From Bryobacterales bacterium (GTDB taxonomy: Bacteria; Acidobacteriota; Terriglobia; Bryobacterales; UBA6623), in the NCBI GenBank assembly GCA_028819235.1, contig JAPPMC010000095.1, forward strand, positions 1 through 64,000: DNA of 64,000 bases, read 5' to 3'. Numbering within the stretch: the first letter of the stretch is position 1; each line of letters begins with the position of its first letter. Of the stretch, positions 16,184 through 25,912 are shown one piece after another. The position numbers and the translations under genes were made by a program. Below the pieces are notes generated by a model, which saw only the letters and a list, made by a program, of their open reading frames with translations, had not been told where the DNA came from and did no database searches.

Positions 16184-18571
16184 ATGCTGGCCCGCGCCCC
16201 GGCCGTGACATGGCTCTTGGCCGTGGCCTCATTGGGGGTGTCGACCGCGGCCCCAGGGCTGGTGCTGTCCAGTTCCGGTACGCAGATGGTCCGGCCCCAT
16301 CCGCGCGTATTCTTGGCCCCCGGCGAAGGGTTCACGCCCCGGTCGGCCGTCTCGGATGGAACGTTCAGGGGATTGCTCGCCGTCGAGCGGGCCGGTCAAT
16401 ACACGTTCCATGTCTCCGCGGGAAGGCTCTTGTTGGACGGCCAGAACGTCCCTGCAGGACCGCTCACCCTTACGGCCGGAGCCCGCTTGTTCGAATTCTT
16501 CGTTCCGCGAGGCACCGGGCAGCTGCGTGTCGGCATCGACTGGGAGGGGCCCGGGTTCGAGCGCGAGCCGATCCCCCAGCAGTACTTCTCGCACGAGGCG
16601 GGACCGCGCGGCCCTCAGGACGGCAGACGGCTCTTCGAGGATCTCGGGTGCGGTAACTGCCACGACGACGAGTCTGACTCATTGACGGCGAGGCAGGGAC
16701 CGCACTTGGGCGGCATCGGCGGTCGGCTAAAGGCCGCTTGGATCCGGCGCTGGCTGGACGCACCGGACCGCTTCCGGCCGTGGGCAACGATGCCGCAGAT
16801 GCTTCGCCCGCAGGAACGCGTGCACGTGGCCGCCTTCCTCGCATCGCTCTCGGCGGAGCCGATAGAAGAGCGAGAGCCACGAAAGAGCGATTCCGAGCGC
16901 GGCAGGACCTCATTCCAGTCCTTGGGTTGCGCGGCGTGTCATGGTGCCGCGCTCCCGCTGTCCGGCCTTGGTTCAAAGATGACTCCGGCCCGGCTCCAGC
17001 GCTACCTGCTCGACCCATTTCGTCACGCGCCAGACGGGCGGATGCCGGACTTCCACCTCTCGGAGTCGGAAGCGTTCGATCTGGCTGCCTACCTCGCGAT
17101 GTCCCGCAACGAGGCATTCGAGGCGGCGCGTGCGGATGTCGGCGACGTTCGGGAGGGACGGCGGCTGGTGGCCGAGTCTGGCTGCTTGGCCTGCCATGAG
17201 CTGGACGGATTGCGATCGCAGGCGAGTGCCCCGGATTTGGCAGGACTCGACCACACCCGGGGCTGTCTGGCCGACGCCGTCGCCGTCGGACTGCCGCGGT
17301 ACGGCCTCGCGGACGGGGCCCGGCTTCAGCTCAGGGCGTTTGTCCGAGACATTCAGGAGACCCCGGACTCGGTGCCGTCGCCTGTCCACGACCTTCCCCG
17401 CCGTCTGTCGCAACTGGGCTGCCACGCGTGCCACGAGCTGGATGGAGCTCCGCCTACCGGATACTTGGCCGAGGTGGCACCGCCGCTCAGTGGCGTTGGG
17501 GCCAAGCTGCGTTCGGCCGCGATCGAGCGAATTCTGCAGTCCCGGTCGCACAACCTTGACTGGCAGGAGTTGCGAATGCCCGGCTACGGGCCTGAGCGGG
17601 CTGCCGCGCTGGCCGGCGCGCTGGCCAAGGCTGCCGGCGTCGATCCCGGCGAGTCACCGGTGCCAGCTACGACAGGGCGTGCCTCCCGAGGCCTAGACAT
17701 GCTAGGTGTCGATGGCGAGATCGGGGGGATGGGATGCATCGGCTGCCATGGTTGGGGAGCTTTCCCGGCCCTCGGGGAGGACGGCCCCAATCTGTTCGAC
17801 GCTGGAGCGCGTTTGCGCTGGCCCTGGTTCGATCGCTGGATGCGCGCTCCGGCACGGATCCTGGCCGGGACATCGATGCCAAGCTACTTCCGGGCACCCG
17901 CTGATCACCGGGCCCTCGCCGCGATAGCAGATCTGTGGGCGGCGTTCCGGGCCGCTGCCGAACTGCCCGCACCCGTTGGATTTCGGAGCTCCGACACCGA
18001 GGCGCTCCCGGGTAGTGAAGCGAGGCCGATCCCCCGTGACAAGGCTGTCGTAATCCGATGGGACATGCCAGAAGCCACGCCCTCCGCATTCGCCGTTGGC
18101 CTGCCGGGAGGCGTTTCGTACTGCTTTGACGCGGCGGAGACGCGCCTGCGCTACGCCTGGCGCGGCGGGTTTGTCGACATGTCGCGAACCCTTCTGAGCA
18201 AGAAGAACCGGGAAACGAACCTGACCGAGACGGCTGAGATCGTGGGTGAAATCTTCTTCCGGGAAGGCCCGGCCCCGATCCGCGTTGGGGACAGGGAACG
18301 CTTGCCGCAGCGGAGGTTCTTGGGCTACCGCCTCGTCGGTTCCGTGCCGGAGTTCCGTTACACGCTCGACGGGATGGTCATCCACGAGCGGATCTCTCCT
18401 GCCGACGGCGGCCTGCTGCGGAGTTTTCGCATCCAGGATGTGGACCGACCGGCTTGGTTCGTCGCCACAGAATCCGACAGTGCCGACATTCGCTCGACGC
18501 TGGAGGGCGGAGGTCGCATCCCCCTCGGCAGCGAGGTGCGCTTCGAGGTGAGGGTCCTTGCGCGCCCCTAG
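16184..18571 (+). CDS. Secreted pentahaem c-type cytochrome
   Basis: 795 residues with a signal peptide (about 1-22). Five haem-binding CxxCH motifs are seen at about residues 156-160 (CGNCH), 249-253 (CAACH), 334-338 (CLACH), 413-417 (CHACH) and 518-522 (CIGCH), each followed by Met/Gly-rich cytochrome c-like segments. Residues 25-125 form a beta-rich region that may be PA14-like (LLLDGQNVP... FFVPRGTGQLRVGIDW). The last ~200 residues are haem-free. The gene overlaps the next one by 14 bases. Together they resemble the cytochrome plus membrane-bound-dehydrogenase-like propeller genes of Planctomycetes, Verrucomicrobia and Acidobacteria, which are presumed to oxidise sugars or alcohols in the periplasm. 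Confidence 0.82.
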   Translation: MLARAPAVTWLLAVASLGVSTAAPGLVLSSSGTQMVRPHPRVFLAPGEGFTPRSAVSDGTFRGLLAVERAGQYTFHVSAGRLLLDGQNVPAGPLTLTAGARLFEFFVPRGTGQLRVGIDWEGPGFEREPIPQQYFSHEAGPRGPQDGRRLFEDLGCGNCHDDESDSLTARQGPHLGGIGGRLKAAWIRRWLDAPDRFRPWATMPQMLRPQERVHVAAFLASLSAEPIEEREPRKSDSERGRTSFQSLGCAACHGAALPLSGLGSKMTPARLQRYLLDPFRHAPDGRMPDFHLSESEAFDLAAYLAMSRNEAFEAARADVGDVREGRRLVAESGCLACHELDGLRSQASAPDLAGLDHTRGCLADAVAVGLPRYGLADGARLQLRAFVRDIQETPDSVPSPVHDLPRRLSQLGCHACHELDGAPPTGYLAEVAPPLSGVGAKLRSAAIERILQSRSHNLDWQELRMPGYGPERAAALAGALAKAAGVDPGESPVPATTGRASRGLDMLGVDGEIGGMGCIGCHGWGAFPALGEDGPNLFDAGARLRWPWFDRWMRAPARILAGTSMPSYFRAPADHRALAAIADLWAAFRAAAELPAPVGFRSSDTEALPGSEARPIPRDKAVVIRWDMPEATPSAFAVGLPGGVSYCFDAAETRLRYAWRGGFVDMSRTLLSKKNRETNLTETAEIVGEIFFREGPAPIRVGDRERLPQRRFLGYRLVGSVPEFRYTLDGMVIHERISPADGGLLRSFRIQDVDRPAWFVATESDSADIRSTLEGGGRIPLGSEVRFEVRVLARP

Positions 18572-20069
18572 CTGGATCGCGGCCGGCCTGCTTGTGCTGG
18601 GCGGCCCGCCTCCGGGCGCACCGCAAGTGCCCGGTACTGCGTACCGTGTCGAGACTCTGCGGGGCCCGCGGGATGCCAAGGCCGAAATCTCTGCGGTCGA
18701 GTTTGGGCATGACGGGAGACTGTACGCCACTTTTCGCCGGGGCTACGTCTACTCGTTCGACACGCGGACACGCCGTTGGCGGCGATTCGCGGAAGGGCTG
18801 AACACGCCGCTCGGTATCGCGCGGGGGCGGAAGCCCGGCAGTTTTCTGGTTGCGCAGGTGCCGGAGCTGACAAGGGTCGAGGACACTGACGGCGATGGCC
18901 AAGCAGACCTGTACGAGACCGTCTCCGATGCGTGGGGCCTGTCGGGAAATTACCACGAGTTCATCGCCGGACCGGTCCGTGACGCGGAGGGGAATCTCTA
19001 CGTGTCGCTCGGGCTGGCATCGGGCAATGCCGACCCTCGACCGCCGGTGCGGGGCGAGATGACCCGCCGGCCGCGAGTGGCGGCTACTCCGGTCGAGGGG
19101 CTGGTCAACAAGATCGGCCACTACTCCCCAGTGCCGTACAGGGGCTGCGCCCTGCAGATCCGCCCGGATGGCACGGCGCGGCCGTTCGCCTGCGGGTTCC
19201 GGCAGCCCAACGGGATCATTGCCACGCCCGACGGCGAGATCCTAGTGGCTGACAACCAGGGCGACTGGGTCGGCACCTCGCCGCTGCACCACGTCACGGA
19301 TGGAGCGTTTCACGGGCATCCGGCATCGCTCCACTGGCACCCGGAATTCCTCGGCACCAATCCGGTCGAGGCGGCCGTTGACGAACTGGACCGGCGTCGG
19401 AAGCGGCCCGCGATTCTCTTCCCTCAGGGCGACATGGGCGGATCAACCGCCGGCATGGCGTTCGACCTTAGCGGTGGGGCATTCGGGCCCTACCATGGCC
19501 AGCTGTTCGTTGCCGAATGGACGTACCCGCGCGTGCTGAGGGTGGACCTGCAATGGGTTGGCGACACCCTCCAAGGGGCGGCCTTTCCGTTCGTGGAGGG
19601 TAACGGCCTGCGGATGGCCAACAATCGGCTGGCGTTTTCTCCAGACGGCCGCAGCCTCTACGTCGCACAGACCTCACGCATATGGGGCTCCACGGAGGGG
19701 CTTCAGAGAGTCGTGTGGCAGGGCCGCACGGCGTTCGATATTCTCGCGATGAGACTCGTGCGGGAGGGCTTTGAGCTGCGATTCACCAAAGCCGTCGATC
19801 TGGACACGGCCAGCGATCCCGGAAACTACTCCATGACACGGTACCGCTACCTGTACCACGCCGCGTACGGATCGCCGAAGGTCGGCGTCACTCCCGTCGC
19901 AGTGACCCGCGCCCGCGTGTCCGACGACAAGATGGCTGTGGAGCTGTCTGTGCCGGACCTCGTGGAGGGCTGGCTCTACGATCTGCGCCCGGTGTCGGTG
20001 CGAAGCTCTGGTGGCGAGAGACTCGTCACGACGATGGTCGCCTACACCCTCAATCGCAGGGTCGAGTAG
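18558..20069 (+). CDS. Secreted beta-propeller protein (glucose/sorbosone dehydrogenase-like)
   Basis: 503 residues starting at a TTG inside the end of the cytochrome gene, with a signal peptide (PSWIAAGLLVLGGPPPGAP). The body is a six-bladed propeller of the soluble glucose/sorbosone dehydrogenase or membrane-bound-dehydrogenase type. Repeated blade signatures are GLNTPLGIARG, EDTDGDGQADLYETV, GFRQPNGIIATPDGEI, DNQGDW and GQLFVAEWTYPRVLRVDLQ. The DTDGDGQAD loop is a calcium-binding type and is common in this group. It may accept electrons from a substrate and pass them to the pentahaem cytochrome with which it is translationally coupled; that role is inference. Whether it binds PQQ cannot be told. 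Confidence 0.8.
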   Translation: MRAPSWIAAGLLVLGGPPPGAPQVPGTAYRVETLRGPRDAKAEISAVEFGHDGRLYATFRRGYVYSFDTRTRRWRRFAEGLNTPLGIARGRKPGSFLVAQVPELTRVEDTDGDGQADLYETVSDAWGLSGNYHEFIAGPVRDAEGNLYVSLGLASGNADPRPPVRGEMTRRPRVAATPVEGLVNKIGHYSPVPYRGCALQIRPDGTARPFACGFRQPNGIIATPDGEILVADNQGDWVGTSPLHHVTDGAFHGHPASLHWHPEFLGTNPVEAAVDELDRRRKRPAILFPQGDMGGSTAGMAFDLSGGAFGPYHGQLFVAEWTYPRVLRVDLQWVGDTLQGAAFPFVEGNGLRMANNRLAFSPDGRSLYVAQTSRIWGSTEGLQRVVWQGRTAFDILAMRLVREGFELRFTKAVDLDTASDPGNYSMTRYRYLYHAAYGSPKVGVTPVAVTRARVSDDKMAVELSVPDLVEGWLYDLRPVSVRSSGGERLVTTMVAYTLNRRVE

Positions 20070-20087
20070 CCGCTTGGGCGGCCCACC

Positions 20088-20516
20088 TCAGGCCTTGAGC
20101 CACTTGAAGTAATAGAAGACCAGGTCTTGCGATCCGGTGTTCTTGATGCCGTGGAGCTCGTTCGCGTTGGTGTACATCATTGCGCCGGCCTGCACGTGGG
20201 TGGTCTTGCCCTCGACGTAGATCTCGCCGATCCCTTCCGCGAGGAGAAGGATCTCCTCTTCCGGATGCTTGTGGGGCGGGTGCGGCTCCATTCCCGGGCG
20301 GAGGCGCAAGCTGCCGCCCTCGAATACCCGTAGGTCGTTTGTAGCGCCTTGGTAGTAGATGTGCTGGACTCCGAAGGCGTGCGATAGCTCTTGGGCCTTC
20401 TCCGGCGTCCGGACGTCGGCCTTGATTCCAGCGCGCGCGGCGCTCGAGCCGCCGGCTAGGATTGCCGAGCCCATCGTGGCGGTCGCCATTGAGAGAAACA
20501 GTCGGCGATCTTCCAT
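20088..20516 (-). CDS. Exported cupin-domain protein
   Basis: 142 residues. The start at 20516 gives a signal sequence (MEDRRLFLSMATATMGSAIL, cleavage near SAARA). The remainder is a single cupin barrel. The first motif is HPPHKHPEEEILLLAEGIGE with His, His and Glu ligands, followed by AGAMMYTNANELHGIKNTG with the final His. This suggests a metal-binding cupin located outside the cytoplasm. Enzymatic or binding function is unknown; small exported cupins of this kind are frequent in Acidobacteria. It is convergent with the propeller gene (18 bp apart) and is not obviously in an operon. Confidence 0.78.
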   Translation of the reverse strand: MEDRRLFLSMATATMGSAILAGGSSAARAGIKADVRTPEKAQELSHAFGVQHIYYQGATNDLRVFEGGSLRLRPGMEPHPPHKHPEEEILLLAEGIGEIYVEGKTTHVQAGAMMYTNANELHGIKNTGSQDLVFYYFKWLKA

Positions 20517-20747
20517 AGAAACCCTCCCTTCGCCGACCTCAAGGGCCAGCGGGAGCCCCAATGTACAGCGCGGCCCGGCCCACAGTCAACCAAGGGTCGA
20601 GCCCGCTAGCGCAAGGCCCATTGCCTTCACGCTGGTCTCCCGCGATGCTACGACAGATGACGAGTTCCGCACGGCGCTCGACCTACCCCGTGAGACCGCG
20701 CGGCGCATCCGTGGCAGTCTTGGCAGGGGAGTGGTTTTGCAGTGGCC

Positions 20748-21881
<1,134 letters not shown>

Positions 21882-22084
21882 GGCTCAATTGTGGACCATC
21901 AAACGCCGAGGCTGCGCCGTTCCTGCCAGTGTCCAAGAACCTGGCAATTCAGCGACGCCGGCTGATCTCGGTCCGGATCTCCAAGACGCATAGGAATCTG
22001 AAGGCCCGCTGAGCGGCTCTCGCGAGTCCTGCAAGGCATAGGTAGCCCCGAATTCAGAATTGCCTCGGGTGGCTGCGGACACAT

Positions 22085-22383
22085 CGCATCACGATAAGGT
22101 CGAAACATTCGGCATGGCGCTCTGCGGCGGTCCTTCCGCGCGGCGATGCCAGCAGGCCGGACGCAGGGAATGCCCTGCGCATCAAGGGCATCCTCGAGGC
22201 GCTTCGCGAGGATGACCTGCTGGGCGGTGACCTAAGGGTGCCAACCCTCCGGCTGCGTCTGGTGAAGGGGACCGTAAGGGCCAATCGTCAGTGCGTGTGG
22301 TCCGAGCTTGGCCGATCGTATTCCGTGTTGAGAGTGCCAACGTCCTTGACGCTGACCTGACGAACTACCACTTGGAGGGACCC
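22085..22383 (+). pseudogene. Frameshifted HigB-like toxin
   Basis: One frame from about 22085 reads RGDASRPDAGNALRIKGILE and LRVPTLRLRLVKGT, matching the middle of HigB/RelE toxins (basic helix, then L-x-L-P-x-x-R-L-H-x-L-K-G). After about 22275 the family sequence continues in another frame as VRVVRAWPIVFRVES and DADLTNYH, the expected beta-strand and C-terminal D-Y-H. The join needs a one-base deletion or two-base insertion. No start codon is obvious, and the usual stop after D-Y-H is missing, so the 3' end reads in frame into the HigA gene. The toxin cannot be made as a normal protein. Confidence 0.62.
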
Positions 22384-22722
22384 ATGAGCGAGAGCAACGA
22401 GAGCCTGCCCTACGATTCGTGGCTGCGGCGCGATCCGTCGCATTCCGGCAGGTTCGTGAGCGACTGGATGGAAGACGTGGACGGCAAGCTCATGCCGGCG
22501 GCCGAGGCGGCTCGCAAGCTCGGAGTGTCCATCCCAGAGCTGGATCGCGTGCTTAACGGTCGGGGGCGCATCTCGGTGGCGCTGGCGCCGAAACTGGAGG
22601 CAGAAGGCTGGGGCAAGGCGGATGCGTGGATACGGAAGCAAGTCGCTTATGACTTGGCGCGACAGCTAAACCGCATTGGCCAGTGGCCCGACGAGACCGC
22701 GGTCAAGGCCGAGGCGGCATGA
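22384..22722 (+). CDS. higA: HigA-like antitoxin (HTH)
   Basis: 112 residues from ATG 22384. The HTH of HigA/VapI antitoxins is visible: AAEAARKLGVSIPELDRVLNG is followed by RGRISVALAPKLEAEGWGKA and IRKQVAYDLARQ, the equivalent of the usual alpha-helical W-x-x-x-Q-x-x-Y-D-L. The Shine-Dalgarno lies in GGAGGG just upstream. It is the second gene of a HigBA arrangement, toxin first. Its frame is intact while the toxin is broken, so it may persist as a free-standing repressor or be on the way to decay. Confidence 0.75.
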   Translation: MSESNESLPYDSWLRRDPSHSGRFVSDWMEDVDGKLMPAAEAARKLGVSIPELDRVLNGRGRISVALAPKLEAEGWGKADAWIRKQVAYDLARQLNRIGQWPDETAVKAEAA

Positions 22723-22889
22723 TGTTTCCGATGGCAGCCCATTGCTTCACGGCAGGGGCTGGTTCCTTCTGGATTCGCCCCCATCTGCGCGGCCACCCGG
22801 ACGGGCGCGATGAACTGCAACCTAGCGTTGCCGGCCCGTCGCCGCTAGTAGTTGATTCCGGCACCGGAACTGCGTGTAGTCTCACAGCT

Positions 22890-23325
22890 CCCGACTTGGG
22901 CTAACGTGCCCGGTCCCAGCTTCTTGGCCGACAAGCCAGCTTCGGTGATGGCGGGATCGACTGGCGGGTTTCCAAGTGGGATTCTCCGTCTCCCGATGCA
23001 AGGTCTCGGTGCAGAATCGCAGTAGATGGCCGAGGTGCTGTCGGCGCGCCGGCTATATCGGGCCGGGGAACTGCCCAACAGAGCGGTGGCCGAACAGGCC
23101 AGGTTAGGCCGCGGGTCTCGGAAGGCGTCCTGCTGAGTCTTGGTGGGCGCAGGTCAAGGACCACATGCGGATCTCTGCCGATGAGCCAGCCCATGCGGAC
23201 CGGCGACGGGCAGGGTGACCTGTGACAACCTTCAGGACATCCTGGTAACGGAACACGGTCCCCATGCACTTCAGGACTTGACGATTGACGCCAAGGCCTT
23301 CGGGATCAGAGACATCAGGAACTGT
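22890..23325 (+). repeat. Direct repeat, copy A (left of the Rpn gene)
   Basis: This ~440 bp stretch aligns along its length with 25125-25575 in the same orientation. The best conserved block is 23131-23224 against 25368-25463, about 90% identical by eye and starting TGCTGAGTCTTGGTGGGCGC; the flanks are nearer 65-75%. In the plus strand both copies can be read as SWWAQVKD followed by RISAD-P, and both contain similar stops and frame breaks, so the repeat may derive from a decayed coding sequence. No terminal inverted repeats were found and the family was not recognised. Confidence 0.65.
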
Positions 23326-23582
23326 CGATCCCGCAGGATCCACTCTCGCTCGGAGGTGTGCGCTACGACTGGTCTGGGCAGATTCTCGATACTGCCAGAG
23401 TCAGCCCCTCGCTGCTGATTCAGTGACGGGTGCATGCCGCGAGGCACATCCGACCTTGCGTCGGGACTCTACCCAGTCGATCATCCTTGGCTAAGACCGG
23501 AGCAGCCGAGGATCCTGCCGTTGGTGGGCTCACGTCGCAAATGCCCAACGTCGCCAACTCCAAAGCCAACTACGGCTAGCAG

Positions 23583-24605
23583 TCAGGACTGTCGCACGCG
23601 CGCAAGCAAGGCGTCGCCGCTGTCGCAGATCAGCAGCCACTCCCCGATCTCCTCCAAGAGATCCGTGTCCGTGATTCCCTCCAAAAGGTTGGCGAGGCGG
23701 CCGACCGCGGCACTGCCGAAGCGGATCCTCGCCAATCTCAGCAACAGTCTGCGCTCCCTCTCCAGACCCGCCTCGTATTCTTCCTCGCGGCCTTCCTCAC
23801 GGCCTTCCTCGCGGCCTTGGAGTCGGCCTTCCTGACGACCCTCGTCTCGCATCCTGTCGGCCCATGTCGTCGGCTCCGTCTGCAGCATGTCCAGCACCTC
23901 CATGAGATTGTCGCTCACCGGCGCGTCGGTGATCCCCAAATCGTGGAGCGCAACCTGCGTTATCCAGGACGCGAACGCACTCGCCAGATCCGCACGCCCC
24001 GGCTCACTCGCCCACCCGCCCAGCGGTTCCGCTGCCTCGCAGAGGGCCTCCGGAGTGGCACACCGCTGCAGCCTCGCCAGCAGCACTGCCATGTTCCCCT
24101 CCCCGCCGGGGTCCGGCCAGTTTCGGAAGTCCAGCGTCGGGCACTCCATCCGCGGCGCATCCGCTCCCAGACCACCCTCCTCGGCTTCGATCATCTCCGA
24201 GACCTCGGCAGCGGCCTCCCATTGCCTGCGCCCGCTGTACAGGGTCAGGTGGCGGACGCGCGGCACGCGAGTCGCCGTGTAGCCGTACTCGACAGGCGGG
24301 TCACGGCTCAGGTCGAAGCACATCGTCGCCACAGCCTGGAGCATACGGAATGGCATTGTCGGGTCCGGCTCGGCTTGGCACTCCACCAGCAGCCAGACCA
24401 GGCTGCCGTCTCGCAGGACCAGTCGCCAGGCAACATCGGTGAGGCGTTGGGAGAGGTCTGGGCCGACGATGTTGGCGCTGGCCGGATGCAGCTCCGCAAT
24501 CTGCCCCTCGTCGAGACCGGGCAGGGGGTGGGCGCGGAGCAAGTGCCGGATGAAGTCAGCGTTGTGGACGAAGCGCTTGAATGCCGCGTCGCGCGGCAGT
24601 CGCAT
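23583..24605 (-). CDS. Rpn-family PD-(D/E)XK nuclease/putative transposase-like protein
   Basis: 340 residues. The N-terminal two thirds matches the Rpn/YhgA family: DAAFKRFVHNADFIRHLLRAH, then LTDVAWRLVLRDGSLVWLLVECQAEPDPTM (D, then E-x-Q as the PD-(D/E)XK acidic and Gln residues) and MPFRMLQAV. Rpn proteins promote RecA-independent recombination and cut DNA in E. coli. A Glu/Arg-rich linker (GREEGREEGREEE) leads to a DUF4351-like C-terminus (LARIRFGSAAVGRLANLLEG... LLICDSGDALL). Start at 24605 is chosen because family similarity begins there; the frame runs on upstream without similarity. It lies between the two direct repeats. Confidence 0.82.
   Translation of the reverse strand: MRLPRDAAFKRFVHNADFIRHLLRAHPLPGLDEGQIAELHPASANIVGPDLSQRLTDVAWRLVLRDGSLVWLLVECQAEPDPTMPFRMLQAVATMCFDLSRDPPVEYGYTATRVPRVRHLTLYSGRRQWEAAAEVSEMIEAEEGGLGADAPRMECPTLDFRNWPDPGGEGNMAVLLARLQRCATPEALCEAAEPLGGWASEPGRADLASAFASWITQVALHDLGITDAPVSDNLMEVLDMLQTEPTTWADRMRDEGRQEGRLQGREEGREEGREEEYEAGLERERRLLLRLARIRFGSAAVGRLANLLEGITDTDLLEEIGEWLLICDSGDALLARVRQS
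23775..23840. repeat. Short tandem repeats encoding the Rpn linker
   Basis: On the plus strand, near-identical 12-base units of the form CTTCCTCGCGGC recur about four to five times, with variants (CTTCCTCACGGC, TTGGAGTCGGCC). Read on the minus strand they encode the imperfect GREE repeats of the linker between the nuclease and C-terminal domains of the Rpn protein. The in-frame 12-base unit means copy-number change would lengthen or shorten the linker without disrupting the protein. Similar repeat linkers are known in this family. Confidence 0.6.
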
Positions 24606-25912
24606 GCCGAAATCGAAGGTTTCAAATGGAGCTTGGCAGGGATCGCGACATCGGACTCGCTCGCCTGCCGGCACGCGATTGTAGCGAATGTGCCTACGGA
24701 ACGCCGCTGACCAGCACTCCGACCGAAGCGCTGAAACCATGAGCCCCTCTGGAGGCCCTGAGCCTTCCTAGGGTGTGTGGCAGATTCGCCGGTGAATCTC
24801 CCCTCGGGCAGAACAGGCCGCTCCTGCAGGGCAGGCCTGGGCGTTGGATTCTGTGCGGCTCGCAGCAAGAGGGCATCACCAGCACCATGAACGGGGAGCC
24901 GTTCACGATGACTGCGTCCTCCTCAATGCTGAGTTCGGGGGGCAATGAGCAGCGCACAGACGGCGTCGGCACACCCGAGCCCATCGGCGAGATTGCCGGC
25001 CTAAGCGGTGACAGCCTGAAGTTCTACAGCAATGCGGTCGCGATTCCCAAGGGGAACCACGCTGAGAAGCGCCGGGCGCGAGCGTTTCGACCGATCGGGC
25101 CTGCCGCGGGGCTCGACCACAGTTTTTCACTAGGGCTAACGTGCGCTGTTCCTGTTTCTTGGACGCCAGGCCAGCTTCGGTGGTGGAAAGACCAACCTGT
25201 GGGAGCGACCAAGTGCAATCCTCCGTTTCCCATTGCAGGACCTAAGTGCAGGCTCGCAGTGGATCGCCGAGGTGCCGACGGCGCACCGACGAGAGTTGGC
25301 CGCACCTCTGCCGGAGAGCGCGTTGGTGGGACAGGCCAAAGCAGCGGGCGGGTATCGCTGGAGGTACTGCTGAATCTTGGTGGGCGCAGGTCAAGGACCA
25401 AGTGCGGATCTCTGCCGATGACCCAGCCCGTGCGGACTGGCGACACGGGCAGGGTCACCTGTGGCGACCTCAGGTCTCAGGACATCCTGATAGTTGAACT
25501 CCAGCCGCCATGCACACCGTGACGCGACGATTGACGCCACGGCCTTCGAAATCATCGAGATCAGGAGCCGTTCCGACCGGATACACGCGGGAGAGGGAAT
25601 GGGCGGAGACTCCGCCAAGCCTCCGGTACGAGAGGCTGACCGTACTCGCACCGGAGAGTTGGACCCGCAACAAGTACCAGCCGGCCAATGCGGAGAAGCA
25701 GGAGGCGCTTCGCACGGATTCTAGCTTCGACGAGGCCGTCGATGCTGCGCTCACTACATGAGGGCATTCGCTGAATCGACAAAACTAAGGACTAGCGGCC
25801 AAGCTAGTAGCGGTCTCGGGAGTCTCGAATCTCAGCCCCACTTACTTGGGCCGTCACACGCTGTTTCCGAGACGCGCCGCTTGCCCCATCCCCAGTGGCC
25901 TCGCGGCAGCCG
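24606..25912. other. Gene-poor stretch around the right-hand repeat
   Basis: No supported gene. Upstream of the right-hand repeat, plus-strand text such as IGEIAGLSGDSLKFYSNAV has balanced composition but no start with a ribosome binding site and no recognised family. After the repeat, a plus frame ends in a protein-like peptide (LAPESWTRNKYQPANAEKQ, then SSFDEAVDAALTT and a stop at about 25761) that may be the tail of the same decayed gene as the repeat. A long frame over 24773-25522 is judged spurious. Confidence 0.4.
25125..25575 (+). repeat. Direct repeat, copy B (right of the Rpn gene)
   Basis: Second copy of the element at 22890-23325, in the same orientation. It starts at GGGCTAACGTGC (25134) as copy A does at 22899, and ends at GATTGACGCC...ATCAGGA in both. 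Copy B has the longer uninterrupted reading of the shared peptide (SWWAQVKDQVRISADDPARA). The spacing of the two copies is about 2.24 kb and the Rpn gene occupies most of the interval. Confidence 0.65.

Noticed and set aside
24773-25522. 249-codon plus-strand frame considered as a gene
   Set aside because: It runs through the right-hand repeat, whose other copy does not keep the same frame open, and it has no ribosome binding site or family resemblance.
22890-25575. Repeat-flanked Rpn region as a classical composite transposon
   Set aside because: No transposase of a known insertion-sequence family, no terminal inverted repeats and no target-site duplication were seen in or around the repeats.
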